Notes: generated by a model not told the origin, from the sequence alone. A DNA stretch of 64,000 bases from Pseudomonas frederiksbergensis (GCF_017114915.1 NZ_JAAUOE010000003.1:62001-126000); one strand, 5' to 3'; positions 28,373 through 36,896 are shown, counted from the stretch's first letter. Numbers and translations are program-made.

Positions 28373-28963
28373 TCAGGCCGGCGCCTGTTCTTCCATCGCC
28401 GCCTTGTAGATCGAGTTCTTCGGCTGCGCAAACAACCGCTCCATCATCGGTTCGAAGAAGCTCAGCGGCAGCGTGTCGTATTGCGGATCAAATGCCGCCG
28501 CATCGTAGCGGGCGCAAAATTCGATGGTCGCCTGATACTGCGGATGAGCGTTGAATTGCTCGCGCAAATGCCGATCCATGCCCAGGTGATGGAAGAAGTA
28601 ATAGCCCTGGAAAATCCCGTGTTTCTCCACCATCCACAGGTTCTCGGCACTGACGAATGGCCTGAGGATCGCCGCGGCGATGTCCGGGTGGTTATAGGAG
28701 CCCAGTGTGTCGCCGATGTCATGGAGCAAAGCGCAGACCACGTACTCTTCGTCGCGACCATCGCGCCAGGCACGGCTGGCGGTTTGCAGGGAGTGGGTCA
28801 GACGATCCACCGGGAAACCGCCGAAATCCCCCTCCAGTAACTTCAAATGCGCCACGATCCTTGTAGGCAATTGCCGGGCATAGGCGCTGAAGTCTGCGGC
28901 GATGATCGCCCAGTCTTCCAGCGTGCCGTCCTGCATGTGGGAAAAGCGGGCGCGGGCATTCAT
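28373..28963 (-). CDS. HD-domain protein, PhnZ-like ligand pattern
   Basis: The 196-residue soluble protein has HD residues at His57 (THSLQTASRA), His81-Asp82 (CALLHDIGDTLG), His92 (YNHPDIAAAILRPFV), His115 (VEKHGIFQGYYFF) and Asp154 (CARYDAAAFDP). The spacing and the surrounding HSLQTA...LLHDIGD...H..AA.ILRPFV...H..FQ pattern resemble the HD-fold mixed-valent diiron oxygenases (PhnZ, myo-inositol oxygenase relatives) more than HD phosphohydrolases. The substrate is unknown, and no phosphonate genes are adjacent. Family assignment is from memory. Confidence 0.75.
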   Translation of the reverse strand: MNARARFSHMQDGTLEDWAIIAADFSAYARQLPTRIVAHLKLLEGDFGGFPVDRLTHSLQTASRAWRDGRDEEYVVCALLHDIGDTLGSYNHPDIAAAILRPFVSAENLWMVEKHGIFQGYYFFHHLGMDRHLREQFNAHPQYQATIEFCARYDAAAFDPQYDTLPLSFFEPMMERLFAQPKNSIYKAAMEEQAPA

Positions 28964-29012
28964 CGGCTAGCCTCTTGTTCTCATTAAAAGGAATGTTTTG
29001 AGTGTAGGGAGC

Positions 29013-29324
29013 CTAGAACGGTACGCGACCCACAATCATGTCGCGGTACATGACGAAATCGCCGAGCAGGCTGTAAACAGGATGCGCAAAGGTTGCTGGA
29101 CGATTCTTCTCGAAGAAGAAATGCCCGACCCATGCGAAGCTGTAACCGGCCAGCGGCAGCGCCAGCAACCACCACCATGCGCCTTTGGCGAGGATCAGCG
29201 CCAGAATGAAAATAACCAGCGTGGTACCGACAAAGTGCAATCGTCGGCAAATGCTGTTGCGGTGCTCGCTGAGGTAGTACGGGTAAAACTCAGCGAAGCT
29301 GTTGAAACGCTTGATGTTTTCCAC
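29013..29324 (-). CDS. DUF962 (Mpo1-like) membrane protein
   Basis: I choose the GTG at 29324, giving 103 residues (ENIKRFNSFAEFYPYYLSEH), because homologous DUF962 proteins begin near this point; the reading frame itself opens further upstream to 29405. Two hydrophobic segments lie at about 36-72, followed by GHFFFEKNRPATFAHPVYSLLGDFVMYRDM, the conserved second half. The yeast relative Mpo1 is a 2-hydroxy fatty acid dioxygenase that uses Fe(II). The conserved histidines here (EHRN, RRLHFVG, GHFFFEKN, FAHP) fit such metal binding, but bacterial activity is inference. Confidence 0.8.
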   Translation of the reverse strand: MENIKRFNSFAEFYPYYLSEHRNSICRRLHFVGTTLVIFILALILAKGAWWWLLALPLAGYSFAWVGHFFFEKNRPATFAHPVYSLLGDFVMYRDMIVGRVPF

Positions 29325-29482
29325 GACCGCGATCTCTGTGGTTGTTAAACAGGCGACAAGATGTGCCGCGGGTAGCCTATTTAAGTCTAGAGTGATCATA
29401 GGCATCAGCCAGTGACAATAGGCGCCACTTTAGTATCCTTCGGCATTGGGTCGTGGCATGCGGCCATCACGTAGTAAACGCC

Positions 29483-30544
29483 ATGAGCGAACGAACGACT
29501 TCTGCAAGCTGGGCGATGGGGATTGTCAAAGCACTGGAAATGGACGGCCTGGATTGCCGGGTTATGTTCAAGCAGCTGGGGCTCGACTATGCGGCACTGG
29601 ATGATCCGGATGCGCGCTTCCCGCAAGATTCCATGACGCGGCTCTGGCAGCGCGCGGTCGAGCTGTCCGGCAACCCGGCGATCGGCCTGAACATGGGCAA
29701 GGTGGTGCGACCGGCGTCCTTGCACGTCGCCGGTTACGCCTTGATGTCCAGCCAGACCCTGGCCGAAGGCTTTCAGCGTCTGGTGCGTTATCAGCGAATC
29801 ATTGCCGAAAGTGCCGACCTGAGTCTTCGCTTGCTGGACGAAGGCTACGCGTTGGTTCTGACGGTGCATGGCGACCATCTGCCGCCGACCCGACAAAGCG
29901 CCGAAGCATCGCTGGCCTGTGCCCTGTCGCTCTGCGGCTGGCTGACCGGTCGCACGCTGCAACCGCGCAAAGTGCTGCTGCAAGGTGACCAACCCGTCGA
30001 TCTCGAACCTTATAAGCAAGCCTTCCATGCCCCGATGATGTTCAACGCGCCCTATGACGCCTTGATCTTCGAGCGCGCCGACCTGGAGGCACCGTTGCCC
30101 ACCGCCAACGAGGCCATGGCGCTGCTGCACGACCGCTTTGCCGGTGAGTACCTGGCGCGGTTTTCCGAGAGTCGCGTGACCCACAATGCACGGCAGGTGC
30201 TGTGCCGTTTGCTGCCCCAGGGCGAACCCAAGCGCGATGCGGTGGCGCAGGCGCTGCACCTGTCGCAACGCACCTTGCAGCGACGCTTGCAGGAAGAGGG
30301 CACGAGTTTTCAGACGTTGCTGGATGACACGCGGCGTGAACTGGCTGAGCAATACCTGGCGCGACCGGGCATGACGCTGCTGGAAATTGCCTACCTGTTG
30401 GGGTTTGCCGATCCGAGCAACTTCTTCCGCGCCTTCCGACGCTGGTTCGACACCACCCCCGGCGAATACCGGGCGCGGCTGGTGGAAGCGCCCAATCCGG
30501 TCAGTGACGCCAAAATGCCGGGATACACAGAACAAACACCGTAA
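29483..30544 (+). CDS. AraC family regulator with arabinose-binding-like N-terminal domain
   Basis: The start at 29483 gives 353 residues (SERTTSASWAMGIVKALEMDG). Residues about 20-200 match the PF12625 type of AraC N-terminal domain, as in OruR and ArgR-like Pseudomonas regulators. The C-terminal HTH pair is at about 245-340 (AVAQALHLSQRTLQRRLQEEG; EIAYLLGFADPSNFFRAFRRWFDTTPGEYR). Its 3' end overlaps the convergent trkH gene by 44 bases. Target genes are unknown. Confidence 0.88.
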   Translation: MSERTTSASWAMGIVKALEMDGLDCRVMFKQLGLDYAALDDPDARFPQDSMTRLWQRAVELSGNPAIGLNMGKVVRPASLHVAGYALMSSQTLAEGFQRLVRYQRIIAESADLSLRLLDEGYALVLTVHGDHLPPTRQSAEASLACALSLCGWLTGRTLQPRKVLLQGDQPVDLEPYKQAFHAPMMFNAPYDALIFERADLEAPLPTANEAMALLHDRFAGEYLARFSESRVTHNARQVLCRLLPQGEPKRDAVAQALHLSQRTLQRRLQEEGTSFQTLLDDTRRELAEQYLARPGMTLLEIAYLLGFADPSNFFRAFRRWFDTTPGEYRARLVEAPNPVSDAKMPGYTEQTP

Positions 30545-31955
30545 TGATCTCCAGTCGGCCCAGCAGCATGCCGAACGAGAGAATCCATTTTGCGGCATCC
30601 GGCAGGCTGGCGAAGTTACCCGCCGGACCAATCGTTTCGCCCAATCCCGGGCCGACGCCGGACACCGTGCTGGCCGCGCCGGTAAGGGCTGTCATCCAGT
30701 CCACCCCGAGCAACGACAACAGCAGTGCGATCACGCAAATGGTGATGGCGAAAAAGAACGAAAAGGTCAGAATCGAGCGCACGATTTCTTCGTCGAGACG
30801 GTGTCCGTTGTATTTCTGCTTGATCACCGCACGCGGGTGAATCAACTGGTTAAGGTTGGCCTTGAGCAGAATATAGGCCACCTGGAAGCGGAATATCTTG
30901 ATCCCGCCCGCGGTCGAACCCGAGCAGCCGCCGACAAAACCCAAGTAGAAAAACAGCATCAGCGAGAAGTTGCCCCAGAGGCTGTAGTCCCCCAGTGCAA
31001 AACCGGTGGTGGTGACCACCGAGGTCACGTTCAGCGCCACATGTCGCAACGCCTCCAGCCAGTGCAGTTGAGTGGTCCACCAATACCAGGTGCCGAGCAC
31101 CAGCCAGGTCACCAGCAACATGCCGAGCAAACCTTGAACCTGCTCATCCTTGATCAGTGCCCGCCGATTGCCACGCAGGGTCGCCACATACAGGGTGAAC
31201 GGCAGGGCGCCGAGAATCATGATGACGATCGCGACCCAATGCACCGCAGGCTCCGGCCACTTGGCCAAAGACTGGTCGGAGGTCGAGAAACCACCGGTGG
31301 AGATCGCCGACATCGCGTGGTTGATGGCGTCGAACAGGCTCATCCCGGCCCACCAGAACGCCAGGCTGCCGACAATGGTGATGCCGATGTAGGACGCAAC
31401 GATCAAACGCGCCACCATGTGCGAACGGGGCATGACCTTTTCGGAACGGTCTGACGACTCGGTCTGAAACAGCCGCATGCCACCGATGCGCAGCAGTGGC
31501 AGAATCGCTACCGCCATGCCGATAAAGCCGATCCCGCCGATCCAGTGCAACAATGAGCGCCACATCAGGATGCCGGGAGACATGGTGTCCAGGCCCGTAA
31601 GCACCGTCGCACCGGTGGCGGTGATGCCGGACATGCTCTCAAAGAATGAGTCGGTGTAGCTGATGTTCTGGGTCAGCAGAAATGGCAGCGCGGCGAAGAT
31701 GCACACCACCAGCCAGCTGCTGACGGTCAGCAGGTACATGTCTCGCGGGCGCAGATGGATGTGCTCGGGGCGTCCCGGAATCACCAGGGCCAGGCCGGCG
31801 ACAAAGGTGATCATGCTGGCCCAGAGGAACGATGGCAGGTCGCTGGTGTGCTCGAAGACCACCAGGGTGGCCATGGGCACGACCATGGAGATGGCCAGCG
31901 TGATCAGGAAGATGCCGATGATGAAACCAATGATCCGTAAGGTCGGCAACGCCAT
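30501..31955 (-). CDS. trkH: Trk potassium uptake channel subunit TrkH/TrkG
   Basis: The start at 31955 gives 484 residues (ALPTLRIIGFIIGIFLITL), the normal TrkH length. Four M1-P-M2 repeats are visible with selectivity-loop glycines, for example SGITATGATVLTGL, AISTGGFSTSD, VTTTGFALGDY and STVSGVGPGLG. TrkH is the K+-translocating membrane subunit working with NAD/ATP-binding TrkA, which is not in the window. The final 44 bases lie opposite the end of the AraC-family gene. Confidence 0.92.
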   Translation of the reverse strand: MALPTLRIIGFIIGIFLITLAISMVVPMATLVVFEHTSDLPSFLWASMITFVAGLALVIPGRPEHIHLRPRDMYLLTVSSWLVVCIFAALPFLLTQNISYTDSFFESMSGITATGATVLTGLDTMSPGILMWRSLLHWIGGIGFIGMAVAILPLLRIGGMRLFQTESSDRSEKVMPRSHMVARLIVASYIGITIVGSLAFWWAGMSLFDAINHAMSAISTGGFSTSDQSLAKWPEPAVHWVAIVIMILGALPFTLYVATLRGNRRALIKDEQVQGLLGMLLVTWLVLGTWYWWTTQLHWLEALRHVALNVTSVVTTTGFALGDYSLWGNFSLMLFFYLGFVGGCSGSTAGGIKIFRFQVAYILLKANLNQLIHPRAVIKQKYNGHRLDEEIVRSILTFSFFFAITICVIALLLSLLGVDWMTALTGAASTVSGVGPGLGETIGPAGNFASLPDAAKWILSFGMLLGRLEIITVFVLCIPAFWRH

Positions 31956-32077
31956 GAAGTCCGCTCGGGCTGAAATAGGGAAGGGCGCCATTCTACCTGT
32001 GGGGCAGGGCATGTAAACCGGCAGCCCTGCGGTAGATACCGCTAGAATAGGCGGACATTTTCTACAGGAGGTGGCCG

Positions 32078-32641
32078 ATGCAGGCTCTCGACGCTTTGCT
32101 CAACCGTGTTTCCGTTCCACGACTGCTCGATCCGGCGCCTACTGCCGAGCAACGGGAAGTGCTGTTTGCCGCCGCGATGCGCGCGCCGGATCACGGCCAT
32201 TTGCAGCCTTGGCGCTTCCTGACAGTCGAAGGCGCGGCACGCGAGCAAATGGGCGAGTTGCTGGCCGAGGCCGCGAAGCTGCAAGACAGCGAGGTGTCAG
32301 AAGCCGTGCTGGACAAGGCCCGTAACGGCCCGCTGCGTGCACCGCTGGTGGTGGTGGTGATTGCCCGTTTGCAGGATCACGTCAAATACCCCAAATCCGA
32401 ACAATTGTTGGCGGCGGGCTGTGCGGCTCACGGAATTTTGCTGGCTGCCTACGCGCAAGGCATTGGCGCAGTGTGGCGCACCGGTGAGCTGGCGTATTCG
32501 GCGCATGTGGCCAAAGGCTTGGGCCTGGCGGAAGGGGAACAGGTGATTGCGTTCCTTTATCTCGGTACGCCGCAGAAAGAACCGCGGGTGGCGGAGAAGG
32601 TTGATCTGGCCGAGTTCGTCAGCGCCTGGCCAGCCGAGTAA
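32078..32641 (+). CDS. Nitroreductase family protein (YdjA-like)
   Basis: The 187-residue FMN-dependent fold has FMN-binding residues near the N-terminus (MRAPDHGHLQPWRF), a central CAAHGILLAAYAQGIGAVWRTGE and the end motif VIAFLYLGTPQKEPR. The small size matches the YdjA subgroup. The AGGAGGTGG ribosome site and a TAGAAT -10-like hexamer at 32044 precede it. The natural substrate is not known; the activity is NAD(P)H-dependent reduction of nitro or related compounds in the family. Confidence 0.9.
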   Translation: MQALDALLNRVSVPRLLDPAPTAEQREVLFAAAMRAPDHGHLQPWRFLTVEGAAREQMGELLAEAAKLQDSEVSEAVLDKARNGPLRAPLVVVVIARLQDHVKYPKSEQLLAAGCAAHGILLAAYAQGIGAVWRTGELAYSAHVAKGLGLAEGEQVIAFLYLGTPQKEPRVAEKVDLAEFVSAWPAE

Positions 32642-32642
32642 G

Positions 32643-32746
32643 GATCGTACCCACGCTCTGCGTGGGAACGCCTCAATGGACGCTCTGCGTCCGCTGTGAC
32701 GCAGAGCGTCACGGGCTGCATTCCCACGCAGAGCGTGGGAACGATC
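32643..32746. repeat. Long palindromic repeat, class B copy 2
   Basis: GATCGTACCCACGC... to ...GCGTGGGAACGATC, 104 bases, starting 2 bases after the nitroreductase stop. Internal arms include GGACGCTCTGCGTCC and GTGACGCAGAGCGTCAC. Confidence 0.9.
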
Positions 32747-32762
32747 ACTATCACCACAGAAT

Positions 32763-34103
32763 TTACGGCTGGACGACAGCCCCCGGCACCAACGGCAATT
32801 CCAGGCTGGCAATAAACCCGCCCCCCGGGTGATTGGCCAGCACCAGACTGCCGCCATGGCGCTCCGCAGCACGGCGTGCAATGGCCAGCCCCAGGCCATG
32901 CCCGGCTGCTGTCTGCCCCGGCGCCCGATAGAAGGGTTCACCCAGTTGATTCAAGTGCTCGACCTCTACGCCGGGGCCGTGATCGCGCACGCTGACCACA
33001 ATCCTGTCGCCCTGACGCAATGCCTGCATTTCGATCGGTTGCCCGATCGGGTTAAAACGCTGGGCATTGCGCAGCAGGTTGTCCACGGCGCGTTCGATCA
33101 TGGTCGGCCAGCCTCTGAGGTTCAGTTGCGGCTCGGCCTCAAGGTGCACGTTCTGCTCTGGCGAACCGAGCTGAGCATCTTTTTGCAGGGTATTGAGTAG
33201 CGCATTGAGATCCACCTCTTCAGCACTGGCGTTGTCGGCATCGACCCGCGCCAGCACCAGGATTTCGCTGATCAGCGCTTCCAGTCGATCGCACTCACGG
33301 GTCAGGCGCGGCCAGAGTTTTTCTCGTTGCTCAGGATTGGCCCGCTCGGCCAGCGCCAGCGCAACGCGCAAGCGGGCCAAGGGTGAGCGCAATTCGTGGG
33401 ACACATCGCGCAGCAATTGCCGCTGACTGCCGATCAGGCTTTGCAGGCGCGCACCCATGCGGTTGAAGTCGTTGGCCAGTACGCCAAATTCATCGCGACG
33501 GTTGGCCAGTTGCGCCAGGCTGTTTTGTTGATACGTCGTTTGTCCCAACTCATGCACCGCGCCGCGTAAACGGCTCAGCGGTCGGGTGATGGAAAAGGTC
33601 ACCAGCAGGCTGAACAAGGTCAGTACCACCAGGGCGATCCCCAGGGCACTCAACGGCCAGAGCAGGCTTTCGCGGTGCCAGGCGTCCAGTTCCGGGTGCG
33701 GAATGCGATAGATCAGCAGGTAGGTGTCGCCGGTCTTGGCGCTGGTGTATTCATCAGTCAGGCGCCGCCATGGCAGGCGTCGATCATCATTTTGCTGCCG
33801 GGCTTCGAAGGCAGCCGCACGCCGAGGAAAGGTGCCGCGCACCACCGGGTCGCCCGTCTCGTTGAGCACCTGAACGTCGATGTGATACTGGCGCTTGCGC
33901 TGCTCCAGAATGTCCTGGGCAGCGTCTTCGCCCTGGCTCTCGTAGGTTTGCGTCCACTGTTCGGCCAGGGTGTTGAGGCCCGGGTGGCGACTGAGAATCC
34001 ACGCGTCCTGGTTGAGCATGTGCCCCAGCAGAATGGAAAGCCCTGCAACCAGAGCGATGGCCAGCCAAAAGCTGGCCAGGATACGCCAGAACAATGAGCG
34101 CAC
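32763..34103 (-). CDS. cpxA: Sensor histidine kinase CpxA-like
   Basis: The 446-residue kinase has membrane helices at about 8-28 and 148-170, a periplasmic sensor between them, HAMP, HisKA with His in LLRDVSHELRSPLARLRVAL, and HATPase with VRDHGPGV and GHGLGLAIARRAAERHGG. Gene order (response regulator, small LTxxQ-like protein, kinase) is that of the Cpx locus, which senses envelope protein misfolding. The assignment rests mainly on this context and matches the PA3204-PA3206 arrangement as I recall it. A hairpin upstream (34125-34151) may lower its expression relative to cpxP. Confidence 0.8.
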   Translation of the reverse strand: MRSLFWRILASFWLAIALVAGLSILLGHMLNQDAWILSRHPGLNTLAEQWTQTYESQGEDAAQDILEQRKRQYHIDVQVLNETGDPVVRGTFPRRAAAFEARQQNDDRRLPWRRLTDEYTSAKTGDTYLLIYRIPHPELDAWHRESLLWPLSALGIALVVLTLFSLLVTFSITRPLSRLRGAVHELGQTTYQQNSLAQLANRRDEFGVLANDFNRMGARLQSLIGSQRQLLRDVSHELRSPLARLRVALALAERANPEQREKLWPRLTRECDRLEALISEILVLARVDADNASAEEVDLNALLNTLQKDAQLGSPEQNVHLEAEPQLNLRGWPTMIERAVDNLLRNAQRFNPIGQPIEMQALRQGDRIVVSVRDHGPGVEVEHLNQLGEPFYRAPGQTAAGHGLGLAIARRAAERHGGSLVLANHPGGGFIASLELPLVPGAVVQP

Positions 34104-34124
34104 AGAAAATCCTCGAACAAAGAA

Positions 34125-34151
34125 AGCCCAACGGCGATTAACCGTTGGGCT
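34125..34151 (-). terminator. Internal hairpin between cpxP and cpxA
   Basis: AGCCCAACGG-cgattaa-CCGTTGGGCT, a 10-base perfect stem. On the minus strand it is followed by TTTCTTTGTTC, resembling a leaky intrinsic terminator. It lies 28 bases after the cpxP-like stop and 21 bases before the kinase start. Confidence 0.65.
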
Positions 34152-34179
34152 GGATCGTGAACCTAGAACATTATTGCGC

Positions 34180-34629
34180 CTACTGCGCTTTTTGCGCTTG
34201 CTGCGCTTTCCAGGCCTTGAACTCGGCCCATTCGGCGCGACGCTCAGCCTGTTTCTTCTGGATCTCGTCGAATTGCTTCTGTTGATCCGGTTTCAGCAGG
34301 GCGCGAACGTCGGCTTCGGCTTTCTTGTGCTTGGCCTCCATCTCGTCTTTCAGGGCTTTCTGGTCGGCTGGCGAGAGTTTTTCCAGGTACTTGTCGACCA
34401 GTTGCTGACGCTCGTGCATCTGCTCGCCCATGATCTTGCGGATCTGCTCGCGTTGTTCGCGGCTCAGGTCCAGCTGGCTGTAAGGGCCTTTACCGTGCAT
34501 GCCGTGCATCTGACCGCCGTGGCGTGAGCCGTCCATGTGATCACCCATCGGGCCTGTGCCTTCAGGCATGGCCATGGCAACGGTCGGCAGGGCGGCAGCA
34601 AACATCAGAGCGATAAGAGTCTTGCGCAT
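34180..34629 (-). CDS. cpxP: Periplasmic Spy/CpxP-type (LTxxQ-like) protein
   Basis: The start at 34629 gives 149 residues with a signal peptide (about 1-21, ending VAMAMPEG). The mature protein is Met/His-rich near its start, then charged and helical (LDLSREQREQIRKIMGEQMHERQQLVDKYLEKLSPADQKAL), like Spy and CpxP, which form cradle dimers that bind misfolded proteins and damp the Cpx kinase. A direct repeat matching the CpxR box lies 83 bases upstream. The gene name is by context; overall identity to CpxP is not testable here. Confidence 0.75.
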   Translation of the reverse strand: MRKTLIALMFAAALPTVAMAMPEGTGPMGDHMDGSRHGGQMHGMHGKGPYSQLDLSREQREQIRKIMGEQMHERQQLVDKYLEKLSPADQKALKDEMEAKHKKAEADVRALLKPDQQKQFDEIQKKQAERRAEWAEFKAWKAQQAQKAQ

Positions 34630-34711
34630 GGTGTATCTCCTTGTCTCGTTCCCGGTACGTTCCGGATGTGTGCAGATTACGCAGATCAAGGTCAACGGCG
34701 GTCAGCGGAGC

Positions 34712-34727
34712 GTAAAGCTTGGGTAAA
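34712..34727. promoter_or_regulatory. Candidate CpxR box upstream of cpxP
   Basis: GTAAA-N6-GTAAA (GTAAA at 34712-34716 and 34723-34727) is a direct repeat with an 11-base period, close to the E. coli CpxR consensus GTAAA-N5-GTAAA. It lies in the 163-base gap between cpxR and the cpxP-like gene, read on the plus strand. Confidence 0.6.
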
Positions 34728-34792
34728 GACGGTTTTCTACCTTCCTGACAATTCCACTACGGTCTGGGTAGGGGGATCGCAGGTCGTGCTTG

Positions 34793-35470
34793 TCAGAGGC
34801 TGTAGTAGTAACCGCGACTGCGCAGGGCCACGATGCGCGGGCGGCCGTCGGGATGCGGGCCGATTTTTTTGCGCAGGTTGCTGACGTGCATGTCCAGGCT
34901 GCGGTCGTACAGGGTCAGTTTTCGACCGAGGGCGATTTGCGCCAGTTCCTGTTTGTCCAGCGGTTCGCCGGGCTGCTTGAGCAGGGCTTCGAGCAGGCGG
35001 CTTTCAGAGACGGTGAGGGTGAATTCCTGTTCATCGATGCTGACCACGCCGCGCACCGGGCTGAAGCATAAATCGCCCAGTTCGAGCTGGCTGGAGACGG
35101 CCGTCGGATGACTGCGGCGTAATACCGCGCGCAGGCGGGCGGTCAGTTCCCGTGGGTCGCACGGCTTGGCCAGGTAATCGTCAGCGCCCAGTTCCAGGCC
35201 GAGGATGCGGTCCAGCGGTTCGCCACGGGCCGACAGCATCAGTACCGGCAAATCCGGATGGTCGCTGCGCAGTTGCTTGAGCAGTTCCAGGCCGCTGCCA
35301 TCCGGCAGCATCACGTCCAGCACCACCGCCGCCGGAGACGTTTCGGCCAGCGCGCGACGGGCGCTCTGGCCATCGTGGCAGGCGCGGACCTGAAAGCCTT
35401 CCTGGCTCAGCCAACTGCTCAGGAGCTCACACAGCTCCTGGTCATCATCAATTAGTAACAGCTCGCTCAT
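34793..35470 (-). CDS. cpxR: OmpR-family response regulator CpxR-like
   Basis: The 225-residue protein has a receiver (acidic pair DDD at 8-10, phospho-acceptor Asp52 in VVLDVMLPDGSG, Thr/Ser and Lys sites in MLSARGEP and YLAKPCDPRE) and an OmpR-type winged helix (SRLLEALLKQPGEPLDKQELAQIALG, YDRSLDMHVSNLRKKIGPHPDGRPRIVALRSRGYYY). Downstream lie a CpxP-like protein and CpxA-like kinase, making the Cpx call likely. It starts 7 bases after a small coiled-coil protein gene. Confidence 0.85.
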   Translation of the reverse strand: MSELLLIDDDQELCELLSSWLSQEGFQVRACHDGQSARRALAETSPAAVVLDVMLPDGSGLELLKQLRSDHPDLPVLMLSARGEPLDRILGLELGADDYLAKPCDPRELTARLRAVLRRSHPTAVSSQLELGDLCFSPVRGVVSIDEQEFTLTVSESRLLEALLKQPGEPLDKQELAQIALGRKLTLYDRSLDMHVSNLRKKIGPHPDGRPRIVALRSRGYYYSL

Positions 35471-35477
35471 GACTCAC

Positions 35478-35888
35478 TCAATTTAGCCATTGCCGACGTG
35501 TTCTACGTCCACCACTGGCGAAGATACCGCAGAGCAGGGCCAATAGCGCTACTCCGGCCCCGGTGACGAACCATTGCTGCTGGTCGGTCAGCAGGCGCGG
35601 CAGCGGGCTGGCCAGGGCTTCCTTGAGTTGCAGCTTCAGGCGCTGATTCTCCTGGCGCAACCGGCTCAGCTGGGCGCCTTCGCGTTCGGCATCGGTATTT
35701 TGCAGTTGTTTGCTCAATTCTTCTCGTTGCTGTTCGCTTGCCTTCAAGCGTTGCTGCAACTCGGTGATCTGGCTGCCGGCACTCAAGGACAGCGGCGTCG
35801 AGTTACCGCCTTCGGCGCTTTCTTCACCGTGGGCGGGCGCCATGATCGACAACGTCACCAACATCAGACACAACGGACCTTTGCGCAT
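35478..35888 (-). CDS. Exported coiled-coil protein with C-terminal membrane anchor
   Basis: The start at 35888 gives 136 residues (RKGPLCLMLVTLSIMAPAHG) with a signal peptide. Residues about 35-95 are a heptad-rich coiled coil (ITELQQRLKASEQQREELSKQLQNT...), and about 108-127 is a membrane helix followed by a basic tail RRTRRQW. This resembles the coiled-coil plus C-terminal anchor of YgiM-like proteins, without their SH3 domain. Its position 7 bases before cpxR suggests it belongs to the Cpx transcript. The function is unknown. Confidence 0.7.
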   Translation of the reverse strand: MRKGPLCLMLVTLSIMAPAHGEESAEGGNSTPLSLSAGSQITELQQRLKASEQQREELSKQLQNTDAEREGAQLSRLRQENQRLKLQLKEALASPLPRLLTDQQQWFVTGAGVALLALLCGIFASGGRRTRRQWLN

Positions 35889-35998
35889 CGCAACTCCTGA
35901 TTCCAATACGAGTATTGGGCAGGTTGTCGGCCGGTAAACGAGAATAATGAGCGATTGAACGCGCGATGAACCGACAAGGCTTACCGCGCGGGAGGATT

Positions 35999-36298
35999 TT
36001 ACGGCAGGACTTGCTTGAACGGTTTGACCAAAACATTGGCGTAGACGCCTGCGGCAATGTACGGGTCGGCGTCGGCCCAGGCCTGGGCGGCGCTCAGAGA
36101 GTCGAATTCGGCGACGATCAGGCTGCCGGTGAAACCCGCCGCGCCCGGGTCATTGCTGTCGACCGCCGGGTGTGGGCCGGCCAGTACGATACGACCTTCG
36201 CCTTTGAGCACTTGCAGACGCTCAAGGTGCGCAGGCCGTGCGGCCAGTCGGGCTTCCAGGGAGTTGGCGACGTCTGTGGCAATGATTGCGTAAAGCAT
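35999..36298 (-). CDS. YciI family protein
   Basis: The 99-residue ferredoxin-like fold protein ([42 protein letters not shown]) has the YciI conserved His in RPAHLERL and Asp in WADADPY, residues proposed as a catalytic pair in the family. The activity is not defined; some relatives are dehalogenases or associated with signal proteins. It follows yciB by 1 base and the two are surely co-transcribed. Confidence 0.9.
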   Translation of the reverse strand: MLYAIIATDVANSLEARLAARPAHLERLQVLKGEGRIVLAGPHPAVDSNDPGAAGFTGSLIVAEFDSLSAAQAWADADPYIAAGVYANVLVKPFKQVLP

Positions 36299-36299
36299 G

Positions 36300-36896
36300 T
36301 CAGTCCTCGGTTTTTGGCGTTGTGGTGTCGGCGTCATGCAAGTGGCGGGACAGGTAGATGCCCTGGCCGACCAGGAACAGCAAAGTCATGCCCAGGCTGC
36401 CGAAGACCTTGAAGTCCACCCAGATGCTCTGGAAGGTGAACGCGACGAACAGGTTGGCGGCGCCGCAAAACAGGAAAAAACCGATCCAGGCAATATTCAG
36501 GCGGGTCCAGACCGGCTCCGGCAGGGTCAGCGCGTGGCCCATGATGCGTTTGATCAGCAGTTGATCACCGATGAAGTGGCTGCCGATGAACCCGAGGGCG
36601 AACAGCCAGTTGACCACCGGGGCTTTCCATTTCAGGAAGGTCTCGCTGTGGAACGCCAGGGTCAGGCTGCCGAAGACCAGGCAGGCGATGAGGGTCAGCC
36701 ACTGGCTCTTTTCCAGCTTGCGCTGCTTGATGTACAGCGTGCCATAGACCACCAGGGAGCTGATGATCAGCATCGCGGTGGCACTGTAAATACCACCGAC
36801 AGACAGTTGATGCCCGCCAATGTCGACGACCCGTGGATCGATTTTGAATACGATGAAAAACAGCAGAAGCGGGATGAAGTCGATGAATTGTTTCAC
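36300..36896 (-). CDS. yciB: Inner-membrane septation protein YciB (IspZ)
   Basis: A GTG start at 36896 gives 198 residues ([18 protein letters not shown], the conserved opening). Five or six membrane helices fit the IspZ family, with the signature [13 protein letters not shown] and [28 protein letters not shown]. YciB affects cell division and envelope integrity and interacts with divisome and elongasome proteins in E. coli. The frame runs open to 36935, but that extension has no family match. Confidence 0.93.
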   Translation of the reverse strand: MKQFIDFIPLLLFFIVFKIDPRVVDIGGHQLSVGGIYSATAMLIISSLVVYGTLYIKQRKLEKSQWLTLIACLVFGSLTLAFHSETFLKWKAPVVNWLFALGFIGSHFIGDQLLIKRIMGHALTLPEPVWTRLNIAWIGFFLFCGAANLFVAFTFQSIWVDFKVFGSLGMTLLFLVGQGIYLSRHLHDADTTTPKTED

